Notes under the pieces: generated by a model
The model's database searches: none
Seen by the model: only the letters and a program-made list of their open reading frames with translations
What the model was told of the DNA's origin: nothing
Shown: positions 37,559 through 44,776 of the stretch, piece by piece
How positions within the stretch are numbered: the stretch's first letter is position 1
Layout: each line of letters opens with the position of its first letter
NCBI GenBank assembly: GCA_965261015.1
Contig: CBDHCC010000001.1
Span: forward strand, 1,713,948 to 1,777,947
DNA from: CBDHCC01 sp965261015
GTDB taxonomy: Bacteria; Pseudomonadota; Alphaproteobacteria; Sphingomonadales; Sphingomonadaceae
Length of the DNA: 64,000 nt
Direction of reading: 5' to 3'
Program-made: the position numbers and the translations under genes

Positions 37559-38170
37559 TCAGCCGACGACGGCGTCGTAGCGGCGAGCCGCCTCGTCCCA
37601 GTTCACCACGTCCCACCACGCCTTCAGATAGGCACCGCGATCGTTGCGATAGGTGAGGTAATAGGCGTGTTCCCACACGTCGTTGCCCAGGACCGGGGTA
37701 CCTTTCGTCTCGGCAAGGTCCATCAGCGGGTTGTCCTGATTGGGCGTGGACGTGATCGACAGCTTGCCCGACGGATCGGCGATCAGCCACGACCAGCCCG
37801 AACCGAACTGGCCGGCCCCGGCGGTGTTGAATTGCTCCTTCATCGCGTCCAGCGACCCGAAGTCGCGGTCGATCGCGTCCTTCAGCGCGCCGGACGGCTG
37901 ACCCCCGCCCTTGGCCATCGTCTTCCAGAAGAAATCGTGGTTCCAATAGCCGCCACCGTTGTTCCGCACGCCGGCCGGCAGGGACGAGATCATGCCCATG
38001 ATGTCCTCGATCGACTTGCCCTGCAATTTGGGGTCGCTCTCCACCGCGTCGTTCAGCTTGGACGTGTAGCCGGCATGGTGCTTGTCGTGGTGCAGCTCCA
38101 TCGTCTCCTTGTTGATGGTCGGCTCCAGCGCGTCGTAAGCGTAGGGCAGCGGGGGAAGTTCGAAAGCCAT
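37559..38170 (-). CDS. Superoxide dismutase (Fe/Mn family)
   Basis: 203 residues. Metal ligands are visible in ELHHDKHHAGY, YWNHDFFW and DVWEHAYYL. The second-sphere residues that help separate Fe from Mn enzymes look Mn-type: Gly-Gly before the second His ligand (NNGGGYWNH, not AAQVWNH) and Gln in STPNQDNPLM, as in E. coli SodA. Alphaproteobacterial enzymes of this group are usually labelled SodB and may accept either metal, so no gene letter is assigned. No signal peptide; cytoplasmic. Confidence 0.95.
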   Translation of the reverse strand: MAFELPPLPYAYDALEPTINKETMELHHDKHHAGYTSKLNDAVESDPKLQGKSIEDIMGMISSLPAGVRNNGGGYWNHDFFWKTMAKGGGQPSGALKDAIDRDFGSLDAMKEQFNTAGAGQFGSGWSWLIADPSGKLSITSTPNQDNPLMDLAETKGTPVLGNDVWEHAYYLTYRNDRGAYLKAWWDVVNWDEAARRYDAVVG

Positions 38171-38242
38171 GCGGCGTCTCCTCGTCTCGTTGGGAAGGGT
38201 CTCTGGGGGGAACGAGGGCGGCGACGTTTGGCTCCGATGGCC

Positions 38243-39235
38243 TCAGACCAGCCCGTGCCGCTTCACCGCGTGGCGCAGCTGGTCGTAGCTCAAGCCCAGT
38301 GCGCGGGCGGCGGCGCGCTGGTTGAAGCGGCACCGCTCCAGCGCGTCGGCCACCAGCTCGCGCTCGAACGCGTCGACGGCGGCCTTCAGGTCGCTGACGG
38401 GCTCCCTCTCCGCCACCTCCGGCTCGGCGGCCCGCTGGGCGGCTGGCGCGCTCGGTGGCTGCCACGGGGACTCGAATGGGTCGAGCACCAGCGCGTCGAC
38501 CGGCGCTCCGGGTGTCCGCCACCGATAGACCGCGCGTTCGGCGACGTTGCGAAGCTCCCGCACATTGCCCGGCCAGCGATGCGCCACCAGCAGGGCGGTC
38601 GCCGTGTCGCCGAACCCCGGCCAGCTCTCCCACTCCAGCTCGGCCGCCATGCGCCGGCCGAAATGATCGGCGAGCACCAGCACGTCGCCCTCCCGCTCGC
38701 GCAACGGCGGCAGGGTGACCACTTCGAAAGACAGACGGTCGAGCAGGTCAGCCCGGAAGCGGTTCGCCTGCGCGAGTGCCGGCAGATGCTCGTTGGTCGC
38801 GGCCACGATCCGCACGTCGGGTCGCAGGGGTCGGTTGGACCCGATCCGCGTAACCTCGCCATATTCCACGGCGCGCAACAGCCGTTCCTGCGCGGCGGCC
38901 GACAGGGTGGCGAGTTCGTCCAGGAACAGAGTGCCCCCGTCCGCCTCCTCGAACCGGCCGGCCCGCGCCTTCGTGGCACCGGTAAAGGCACCCGCCTCGT
39001 GACCGAACAGCTCCGCCTCGATCAGCTGCTCCGGCAGGGCGGCGCAATTGACGGTGACCAGCGGGCCGGACCAGCGCGCCGACAGGCGGTGCAGGCGTTC
39101 GGCGACCAGTTCCTTGCCCGTGCCGCGCTCGCCCACCACCAGCACGGGCCGCTCCAGGGCGGCGGCGGCGCTGGCGAGTTCCAGGGCGTCCAGGAACGCG
39201 CCGGCTTGTCCCACGACCTGAACAGTGCGATCCAT
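38243..39235 (-). CDS. pspF: Phage shock protein operon activator PspF
   Basis: A 330-residue sigma-54 activator consisting of only an AAA+ domain and a DNA-binding domain. Walker A is GERGTGKELVAE, the sigma-54 contact loop is GAFTGA, and Walker B is GGTLFLDEL. The C-terminal Fis-type helix-turn-helix is NQRAAARALGLSYDQLRHAV. It has no receiver domain, as is typical for PspF, which is held inactive by PspA instead. It is divergent from pspA, and the shared region carries a -24/-12 promoter pointing towards pspA. Start at ATG 39235 gives the family-like length. Confidence 0.94.
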   Translation of the reverse strand: MDRTVQVVGQAGAFLDALELASAAAALERPVLVVGERGTGKELVAERLHRLSARWSGPLVTVNCAALPEQLIEAELFGHEAGAFTGATKARAGRFEEADGGTLFLDELATLSAAAQERLLRAVEYGEVTRIGSNRPLRPDVRIVAATNEHLPALAQANRFRADLLDRLSFEVVTLPPLREREGDVLVLADHFGRRMAAELEWESWPGFGDTATALLVAHRWPGNVRELRNVAERAVYRWRTPGAPVDALVLDPFESPWQPPSAPAAQRAAEPEVAEREPVSDLKAAVDAFERELVADALERCRFNQRAAARALGLSYDQLRHAVKRHGLV

Positions 39236-39312
39236 GCGCCACCTTGGCGCAGGACCCCAACCGTTGGCAAGGGACACCACGTTCGTGACATCGCCTCCCC
39301 AGGCAATCAGGC

Positions 39313-39328
39313 TTGGCACGCCTCTTGC
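39313..39328 (+). promoter_or_regulatory. Sigma-54 promoter of the psp operon
   Basis: TTGGCACG-N4-TTGC matches the -24/-12 consensus (TGGCAC-N5-TTGC) exactly, with GG and GC ten bases apart. It faces pspA, whose alternative long start lies about 43 bases downstream. Together with divergent pspF encoding a GAFTGA activator, this predicts RpoN/PspF-dependent expression of the whole small-gene operon. PspF-binding sites would be expected just upstream, about 39240-39290. Confidence 0.9.
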
Positions 39329-39482
39329 AGATACCCAGTCTAAGCGACGTCGGTGTCGCAAGAGGAGTTCGATGACCCAACAGTTCCCTCCGCTTCCGCA
39401 GGACGGCAGACTGCTCCCGACCGACTCGCTCATGGCTGGGCGCGACATCGCCGGCCGCCAGACCACTATCGAGGACCTTTTG

Positions 39483-40151
39483 ATGGGCATCTTTTCCCGC
39501 ACCCGCGACATCATCGCGGCCAACATGACCGATCTGATCGATCGTGCGGACGATCCCGCCAAGACGATCCGGATGATTATCCTGGAGATGGAGGACACGC
39601 TGGTCGAGGTCCGCGCGTCGGCCGCCCGCGCCATCGCCGACCAGAAGGAGATGCGGCGTCACGTCACCCGCCTGAACGACCTGGCGGACAGCTGGACCGA
39701 AAAGGCCGAGCTGGCGTTGTCGAAAGGCCGCGAGGACCTGGCCCGCGCGGCGCTGGTCGAGAAGAACAAGGCCTGCGACATGGCCGCGCAGCTGAAGGCG
39801 GAGGCGGGGCAGCTGGACGCCAGCCTGTCGTCCTACGAAGGCGACATCGCCAAGCTGCAGGCCAAGCTGAACGACGCGCGTTCGCGTCAGAACGCGATCG
39901 CGACCCGATTGACGTCGGCCACCAACGCGATGCGGCTGCGCGAAGCCTATGGCGGCGAGAAGACGAAGGACGCGCTCGCCCGCTTCGAACTGCTCGAACG
40001 CCGCGCCGACCATGCCGAAGGCCAGGCCGAAGCGCTGTCGCTTGGCAATCAGCGGTCGCTGGAGGACGAGTTCAGTGACCTGGCGGCCGAGGACTCGGTG
40101 GAGGCCGAACTCAACAAACTCAAGGCGCGTGCCGCCGGAAAGGAGGGCTGA
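39483..40151 (+). CDS. pspA: Phage shock protein A (PspA/IM30 family)
   Basis: A 222-residue coiled-coil, ESCRT-III-like membrane remodelling protein that coats damaged inner membrane and inhibits PspF. The amphipathic N-terminal helix MGIFSRTRDIIAANMTDLID and the conserved IRMIILEMEDTLVEVR block are clear. ATG 39483 is preceded by GAGG at 8 bases and gives the canonical start. An in-frame ATG at 39372 with AGAGGAG before it would add 37 non-conserved residues, and the promoter position makes that longer form possible. It is followed after one base by pspB. Confidence 0.93.
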   Translation: MGIFSRTRDIIAANMTDLIDRADDPAKTIRMIILEMEDTLVEVRASAARAIADQKEMRRHVTRLNDLADSWTEKAELALSKGREDLARAALVEKNKACDMAAQLKAEAGQLDASLSSYEGDIAKLQAKLNDARSRQNAIATRLTSATNAMRLREAYGGEKTKDALARFELLERRADHAEGQAEALSLGNQRSLEDEFSDLAAEDSVEAELNKLKARAAGKEG

Positions 40152-40152
40152 C

Positions 40153-40461
40153 ATGGATTTCGGAGGGTTCATAGTCGCCGTCATCGGTATTCTGGCGCCG
40201 CTCATCCTACTGCCCTGGATCGTATTCCATTACATCACCAAGTGGAAGAAGGGAGCGACGCTCACGAGCGATGACGAGCAACTGCTTCAAGACTTGTATG
40301 AACATGCCCGTCGGATCGATGATCGCCTGGAAGTGATCGAACGGATCGCCGCCGCCGACAACCCGGACTGGAATCCGCGCGGGCGCCTTTCGGCCCCTGA
40401 CGATCGCCTCGAGCGGCTGGAGGCGCTGGAGCGCAGCCGCACCGACAGCCGGAGGATCTGA
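40153..40461 (+). CDS. pspB: Phage shock protein B-like membrane protein
   Basis: 102 residues: one membrane helix (VAVIGILAPLILLPWIVFHY), then a charged amphipathic segment with DDEQLLQDLYEHARRIDDRL and VIERIAAADNPDWNPRG. This closely resembles E. coli PspB (LxQLxxxAxRMxERI, then HPNWRDR). PspB works with PspC at the membrane to relieve PspA inhibition of PspF. It starts 1 base after the pspA stop and has a longer tail than E. coli PspB. Confidence 0.92.
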   Translation: MDFGGFIVAVIGILAPLILLPWIVFHYITKWKKGATLTSDDEQLLQDLYEHARRIDDRLEVIERIAAADNPDWNPRGRLSAPDDRLERLEALERSRTDSRRI

Positions 40462-40464
40462 ACC

Positions 40465-40839
40465 ATGCCGACCACTCACACCCGCTTCTATCGCGACAAG
40501 CAGAATGGCAAGGTCGCAGGCGTGGCCGCTGGCATCGCCGATTACACCGGCATCGACCCGCTGCTCGTCCGACTCGGTCTGATCGTTCTTATTCTGGCGA
40601 CAGGCTGGGCGATCTTCGCCTATTTCGCCATCGCCATGATGGCACCGAAAAAGCCCGACGGCCTCTATGTCGAGCGCGAGGAGCAGAAGTTCTGGCAGGG
40701 TGTGCGCGCCGCGCCGGGCCGCACCGCGCGCGAGGTGCAGTCGCGCTATCGCGCCATCGATCGGCGCCTCGCCGACTTGGAAACGCTCTACACCAGCCGC
40801 AACCGCGACCTGGCGCGGGAAATCGACGATCTGCGCTAA
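40465..40839 (+). CDS. pspC: Phage shock protein C (PspC domain)
   Basis: 124 residues. The PspC domain is at the N-terminus (KVAGVAAGIADYTGIDPLLVR) with one long membrane helix (LGLIVLILATGWAIFAYFAI) and the conserved MMAPKKP after it. The C-terminal part is a charged helix ending SRNRDLAREIDDLR, a motif shared with the next small genes of the operon. PspC senses envelope stress in the inner membrane and releases PspF through PspA binding. Confidence 0.93.
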   Translation: MPTTHTRFYRDKQNGKVAGVAAGIADYTGIDPLLVRLGLIVLILATGWAIFAYFAIAMMAPKKPDGLYVEREEQKFWQGVRAAPGRTAREVQSRYRAIDRRLADLETLYTSRNRDLAREIDDLR

Positions 40840-40867
40840 GCGCGCACAGGACAAGGGGACGAGCATC

Positions 40868-41173
40868 ATGGGTTTCGGCGGACCGTTTTTCATCCTGGCG
40901 ATCATCGGCATGTCGATGCTGGCCTGGGTCGTCACCACGGCGATCCGCGCCAAGCACGGTTATCCCATCACCGACGATTGGGGATCGACCGTGCGGCGGG
41001 ACGGAGTGGAGGACGGCCGCGCCGTCGACCTGCTGACCAGCGAGAATGAGCGGCTGACCGGCAAGATCGGGCGCTTGGAAGAGCGCCTCGCCGTGCTCGA
41101 ACGCATCGCCACGGACCCCTCCAAGCGCCTGTCGGACGAGATCGACCGGCTGCGGCAAGAGCGGGAGGACTGA
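40868..41173 (+). CDS. Small PspB-like membrane/coiled-coil protein, paralogue 1
   Basis: 101 residues: an N-terminal membrane helix (about residues 6-26), a KHGYPITDDWG linker, then a coiled-coil helix (ENERLTGKIGRLEERLAVLE) and the terminal motif DPSKRLSDEIDRLR. The layout is that of PspB. I do not recognise a named family beyond that. It lies 28 bases after pspC in the same operon, so it is expected under the same sigma-54 promoter. Start at ATG 40868. Confidence 0.85.
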   Translation: MGFGGPFFILAIIGMSMLAWVVTTAIRAKHGYPITDDWGSTVRRDGVEDGRAVDLLTSENERLTGKIGRLEERLAVLERIATDPSKRLSDEIDRLRQERED

Positions 41174-41175
41174 GC

Positions 41176-41490
41176 GTGGATCCCTACTTCCTCACCGAGG
41201 CGTTGGTCCCGCTGGTCGTGATCCCCAGCCTGTTCGGCACGATCGCGTGGGTCCTGGTGACGCGCATGAAGATCAAGGCCGGCTATCCGCTGACCGGGCC
41301 CTGGGGACAGAAGCTGCTGCCCCAGAGCGCGAACGACGACCGCATCAGTCTGCTGACGGGCGAGAACGCGCAGCTGCGCGCCGAGGTGGGATCGCTCAAG
41401 GACCGGCTGGCGACGGTCGAACGGATCGTGACGGACGACGGCGTGCGGCTGAGCCGCGAAATCGAGGGGCTGCGCGGCCCCGCCAACTGA
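41176..41490 (+). CDS. Small PspB-like membrane/coiled-coil protein, paralogue 2
   Basis: 104 residues from GTG 41176, two bases after the previous stop. There is one membrane helix (about residues 9-30), a KAGYPLTGPWG linker clearly related to paralogue 1, a coiled coil (ENAQLRAEVGSLKDRLATVE), and a terminal DDGVRLSREIEGLR. Function unknown; a structural partner in the Psp membrane complex is an inference from position and layout. Confidence 0.82.
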   Translation: MDPYFLTEALVPLVVIPSLFGTIAWVLVTRMKIKAGYPLTGPWGQKLLPQSANDDRISLLTGENAQLRAEVGSLKDRLATVERIVTDDGVRLSREIEGLRGPAN

Positions 41491-41513
41491 ACGGACGAAG
41501 AGGAGAGGAGACC

Positions 41514-41738
41514 ATGGACGCTTGGACCGCCATCATGGTGCTGGGCATCGTGCTGATCGCCACCATCGGAAAGGTTTTGAGTCGCCGCAGCCGACTGGGC
41601 ATGGACGCGGCCGGCCCCGCAACCGCGGCCCTGCGCGACGACGTGCTGGCCCTTCGGCAACGGGTTCAGGTTCTGGAACGCGCGTTGACGGATCCTTCGG
41701 GCCGCCTGTCGCGAGAGATCGAAGACCTGCGGGACTGA
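41514..41738 (+). CDS. Small PspB-like membrane/coiled-coil protein, paralogue 3
   Basis: 74 residues with GGAGAGGAG before ATG 41514. A membrane helix (AIMVLGIVLIATIGKVL) is followed by a short basic stretch, a coiled coil (LRDDVLALRQRVQVLERAL) and the terminal DPSGRLSREIEDLR. The GYP-x-T linker of paralogues 1 and 2 is missing, so it is a shortened form of the same design. Four bases separate it from the next gene. Confidence 0.82.
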   Translation: MDAWTAIMVLGIVLIATIGKVLSRRSRLGMDAAGPATAALRDDVLALRQRVQVLERALTDPSGRLSREIEDLRD

Positions 41739-41742
41739 CGGC

Positions 41743-41961
41743 GTGGACAGCACCCTCATCCTGGCCGCCACCGGTCTGATCGGCCTGGCGATCGCGGGCG
41801 GTCTGAGCCTGATCGGCTGGCGCGACTGGCTGTCGGTCCGCCGGCTGCAGATTGGGCGCGCGGTCGAGCCGGAACCCAGCGCCGGCGCGCGGATCGAACT
41901 GGCCGACCTGCGGGAGCGCGTGCGCCGGCTGGAGGCGATCGCGGCGGGCGTGGACCTGTAG
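41743..41961 (+). CDS. Small membrane/coiled-coil protein, paralogue 4
   Basis: 72 residues from GTG 41743. A membrane helix (LILAATGLIGLAIAGGLSLI) is followed by a charged helix RIELADLRERVRRLEAIAAG. It lacks the terminal RLSxEIxxLR motif of the other three, but matches them in size, topology and tight spacing. It is the last gene of the psp-linked run; SufE-like follows after 45 bases and may be separately expressed. Confidence 0.75.
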   Translation: MDSTLILAATGLIGLAIAGGLSLIGWRDWLSVRRLQIGRAVEPEPSAGARIELADLRERVRRLEAIAAGVDL

Positions 41962-42006
41962 CGGCCCGACTAGCCGCTGGGGGCGATCGGCCCTAGACGC
42001 GGGTCC

Positions 42007-42423
42007 ATGACGCTGCCCGCCCTCGCCCCGATCCTGGACGACTTCCAGCTCCTGGATCCCGACGACCGCTATCGCCTGCTGATCGACTTGGGTCGCGAAC
42101 TGGAGCCCATGCCCGACGCGTTGAAGACCGATGCGACCCTGGTGCGGGGCTGTTCGGCGAGCGTCTGGACCGCGCCGCTCCCGCGCGAGGACGGCCGGCT
42201 GCACTTCCTGGCCGACAGCAACGCCGCGATCACGAAAGGCATCATCGCGCTCGTGCTCGCCGCCGTTCAGGACCGCACCGCGAGCGAGATCCTGGCGACC
42301 GACATCGCGGCCGAGCTGGAGCCGTTCCAGCTGTCGGCCCAGCTGTCGTCCAGCCGCACGCAGGGCATTCCCAATATGATCGGCCTGATCCGGGCCACGG
42401 CGTCGCGCATGGCCGGCGACTGA
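42007..42423 (+). CDS. SufE family cysteine-desulfuration protein
   Basis: A 138-residue SufE/CsdE-type sulfur acceptor. The persulfide-carrying Cys49 lies in VRGCSASVW, and AITKGIIALVLAAVQDRT and the final GIPNMIGLIRATA helix are family hallmarks. SufE receives sulfur from SufS and passes it to SufBCD for Fe-S assembly. No suf genes are in this window, so it may serve SufS elsewhere or a CsdA-type enzyme. It converges on the [2Fe-2S] protein gene. Confidence 0.93.
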   Translation: MTLPALAPILDDFQLLDPDDRYRLLIDLGRELEPMPDALKTDATLVRGCSASVWTAPLPREDGRLHFLADSNAAITKGIIALVLAAVQDRTASEILATDIAAELEPFQLSAQLSSSRTQGIPNMIGLIRATASRMAGD

Positions 42424-42427
42424 CGCG

Positions 42428-42739
42428 TTACGTCTTCGGCGGCGCAAGCCCCAGCATCGCCGCCACCTGCGCCCCAGTGGCACCCGGCGGCACCAGCCGC
42501 CAGCGGCCCGGGCTGGTGGCGTTCAGCACGGTCACCGAGCCCTTGGGGCACACGCCCAGGCAGGCGGTCTCCACCACACCCAGCGCCGCCTTGCGCCCCT
42601 TGCCCGCGCCGACCTCTCGCCGCAGCGCCTTGGCCAGCGTCTGGTCGCCGTCGACGCCGAACCGCTTGCCCACCTTCTTCTGGCACTTGCGACAGACCAG
42701 CACCGCCGACGTCCAGTTCGCCCGCACCTCCGTCTTCAC
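42428..42739 (-). CDS. (2Fe-2S) ferredoxin domain-containing protein, thioredoxin-like
   Basis: 103 residues with Cys spaced as in the thioredoxin-like [2Fe-2S] family: VCRKCQKKVG near the start, then VVETACLGVCPKGSVTV. The first pair is CxxC and the second CLGVC, enough for one [2Fe-2S] cluster. Likely a small electron carrier, partner unknown. GTG 42739 overlaps the J-domain gene stop as GTGA, so the two are coupled. It lies tail to tail with the SufE-like gene (4 bases apart), an Fe-S context. Confidence 0.8.
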   Translation of the reverse strand: MKTEVRANWTSAVLVCRKCQKKVGKRFGVDGDQTLAKALRREVGAGKGRKAALGVVETACLGVCPKGSVTVLNATSPGRWRLVPPGATGAQVAAMLGLAPPKT

Positions 42740-43275
42740 GCCGCGACCTCGCCCCGCGCCACGGCGGACGCGCGCAAGACGGCGAAGGCGGCCTGCCCTT
42801 GCGCGAACCGTTCGGCCGCCCCGGCGTCCCCGGGCGCGACGTCGGGATGAGTGCGCTTGGCGAGCGCGCGCCAGGCGACCCGCGCCGCCTCGAAATCCGC
42901 GTCCGGCTCCAGCTCCAGCACCTCCAACGCGCGCATCTCGTCGCGCGTGCGGGTGCCATCGCCCGGACCCGCCCAGCGGTAATGGCCCGCAGCCTCGAAC
43001 CCGCCAGCCTGCGCGCGTTCGGAGCTTTCGCGGCGCGCCGCCTCCTCGGCGCTCAGCCCCTCGAAGTAGTTCCAATTGCGATTGTATTCCGCCGCGTGCG
43101 GCTCGCAGAAGTACCAGCGTTCGGGTCCGTCGGCCCGCTTGGGCGCTGGCCGATCGCCCTTTTCGGGGCAGCCATAGCGGTCGCACAGCCGGACCGGCTC
43201 CGCCGCCGTGCCGGCCGTTCCGTACGGGCGCCAGCGCGGGAACCCCCAGTCGTTCGATCGTCCGTTGCGCGCCAT
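42736..43275 (-). CDS. J-domain (DnaJ-like) protein
   Basis: 179 residues from ATG 43275. The C-terminal half is a J domain: MRALEVLELEPDADFEAARV followed by AWRALAKRTHPDVAPGD, containing the HPD tripeptide that stimulates DnaK. The N-terminal ~95 residues hold two Cys (LCDRYGCPEKG), a third in YFCEPHAAEYNRNWNYFEGL, and aromatic residues, typical of a conserved alphaproteobacterial DnaJ-like group. It may serve a specialised DnaK client. It lies directly downstream of the RNase P RNA gene on the same strand. Confidence 0.88.
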   Translation of the reverse strand: MARNGRSNDWGFPRWRPYGTAGTAAEPVRLCDRYGCPEKGDRPAPKRADGPERWYFCEPHAAEYNRNWNYFEGLSAEEAARRESSERAQAGGFEAAGHYRWAGPGDGTRTRDEMRALEVLELEPDADFEAARVAWRALAKRTHPDVAPGDAGAAERFAQGQAAFAVLRASAVARGEVAA

Positions 43276-43340
43276 GCCCGCCAGATAGGCGCGCACCCGC
43301 CCGACCGCCACCCGCCTCTCGATCCACGGCGATGATGGGT

Positions 43341-43708
43341 GCCAGAGGGCCTGTAAGCCGGGTTCTGTCCCGCCGGGGCGGGGGCGACCATTCCTCTCGG
43401 CGCGCCGTTGCCGACGCGCTCCAGCAATCAACCCGAACGACGCGCCGGAGGAGCGCTGGGTTGCCCCGTGCCGTTCCTATTCGATCTTGCTCCCGGTGGG
43501 GTTTGCCGTCGCCGATCCTGTTGCCAGGACCTCGGTGCGCTCTTGCCGCACCCGTTCGCCCTGACGTGGCCGAAGCCGTCGCGGTTCGCTTTCTGTGGCA
43601 CTGTCCCTGGGGTCACCCCCGCCGGGCGTTACCCGGCACCGTTCCTCCGCGGAGCCCGGACTTTCCTCGACGGGACACGTCCCGACGCGGTCGCCCGGCC
43701 CTCTGGCC
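43341..43708 (-). ncRNA. rnpB: RNase P RNA (class A)
   Basis: The catalytic RNA of RNase P, which trims tRNA 5' ends. On the minus strand the P1 helix is an 11-base perfect pairing of 43697-43707 with 43341-43351 (GCCAGAGGGCC / GGCCCTCTGGC). Core elements are present: GAGGAAAGTCCGGGCTCC near the 5' end, GACAGTGCCACAGAAA, the GGGCAACCCAGC segment, and the 3' CCGAGAGGAATGGTCGCC and ACAGAACCCGGCTTACAGGCC. The length of about 370 fits class A. The exact ends are set from P1 and may be a few bases longer. Confidence 0.95.
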
Positions 43709-43828
43709 TGCGCTTCATCGGCTCCAGCGCTCGCCGCGTAAAGCGCTAATCCCGATTGGTCCTCGCATCCGATTGCCCGACCGCGCGTTGACCGCCCTGT
43801 CCAACAAGTTGATCGAAAGGGACAAACC

Positions 43829-44074
43829 GTGCCTCGCTACTACTTTCATACGGCCGACGGAACACGGGACTGGGACCCTGACGGAGTGGAGCTTGCCGAC
43901 CAGGGCGCCGCCCGGAAAGAGGCGATTCGCTTCGCCGGCGCGGTGATGACCGACGAACCCGACGTGCTGTGGGACGGTCGAGACTTCCGCGTCGAGGTCA
44001 CGAACGAGCAGCGACACCTGCTGTTCACCATCATCACGCTGGCGGTCGACAGCCCGGAAGCGAACGCCCGCTAA
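43829..44074 (+). CDS. Small conserved protein, DUF6894-like
   Basis: An 81-residue protein beginning MPRYYFHTADGTRDWDPDGV, with the GVELADQGAARKEAIRFAGA helix and a C-terminal FRVEVTNEQRHLLFTIITLA strand segment. This is the pattern of the small DUF6894 family common in sphingomonads and rhizobia. No function is known. GAAAGGGA lies before the ATG. Its stop overlaps the converging amidase gene by four bases. Confidence 0.85.
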   Translation: MPRYYFHTADGTRDWDPDGVELADQGAARKEAIRFAGAVMTDEPDVLWDGRDFRVEVTNEQRHLLFTIITLAVDSPEANAR

Positions 44075-44757
44075 CGGCTCTCCCCCGCCTCGCGCGCCAG
44101 CAGCAGATGCAGCAGGATCGCGCGACACTGGCCGTCCGCGATCCCGTCGATCCGGTCCGGCCGCCATCGGCGCTGAAAGGCACGCACCGCCGCGGGTCCG
44201 TCCGACACATCGTAGCCCCAGCGCTGCAACGCCACCAGGAACGCCGCATCGCTCCACATCGGATCGGCGACGGCCTGGTCGGGTCGGGGCAGGCACAGTC
44301 GGTGGCGCGCCAGGCGGTCCCACGGGAACAGTTCGCCCGGATCGTCCTTGCGGGCCGGTGCCACGTCGGAATGGCCGACCACGTTGGCGCGGGGCACGTC
44401 GTGGCGCTCGCGGATGGCGGCGACCAGCGGGATCAGCGCGCGGATCTGCGCGTCGGGGAACGGGCGATAGCCCCATTCGTGCCCCGGATTGACGATCTCG
44501 ACGCCCACGCTGACATCGTTCAGGCGGTGCATTCCGCGCCAGTGCGACTGGCCGGCGTGCCATGCGCGGTCCCCCTCCGCCACCATGCGGACGACCTCCC
44601 CCTCCTCCGTCACCAGATAGTGCGCCGACACCTTGGCGGCGGGATCGCACAGCCGCTCGATCGCGTCTTCGGCCGTCTTCATGCCGGTATAGTGCAGCAC
44701 CACCGCGCGGACCGTGCCGTCGCGCGCGTCGAAATTCGGGGACGGCCGCTCGATCAC
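44071..44757 (-). CDS. N-acetylmuramoyl-L-alanine amidase (AmpD/AmiD type)
   Basis: A 228-residue amidase_2 (zinc) domain: VVLHYTGMKTAEDAI with the first zinc His, VGVEIVNPGHEWGYRPF with the catalytic Glu, and VVGHSDVAPARKDDPGELF with the remaining His/Asp ligands. The ~60-residue C-terminal helical part (AAFLVALQRWGYDV) looks like a peptidoglycan-binding domain. It cleaves the MurNAc-L-Ala bond, producing material for MurNAc recycling. GTG 44757 was chosen as the last start before the conserved domain. I see no clear ribosome-binding site or signal peptide, so the start is uncertain. Confidence 0.9.
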   Translation of the reverse strand: MIERPSPNFDARDGTVRAVVLHYTGMKTAEDAIERLCDPAAKVSAHYLVTEEGEVVRMVAEGDRAWHAGQSHWRGMHRLNDVSVGVEIVNPGHEWGYRPFPDAQIRALIPLVAAIRERHDVPRANVVGHSDVAPARKDDPGELFPWDRLARHRLCLPRPDQAVADPMWSDAAFLVALQRWGYDVSDGPAAVRAFQRRWRPDRIDGIADGQCRAILLHLLLAREAGESR

Positions 44758-44776
44758 CGAGCGTGGCCGAGGGGCA

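Noticed and set aside
43409..43946. Open frames across 43341-43708
   Set aside because: They coincide with the RNase P RNA gene, whose P1 helix and core motifs are clear, and the translations are low-complexity.
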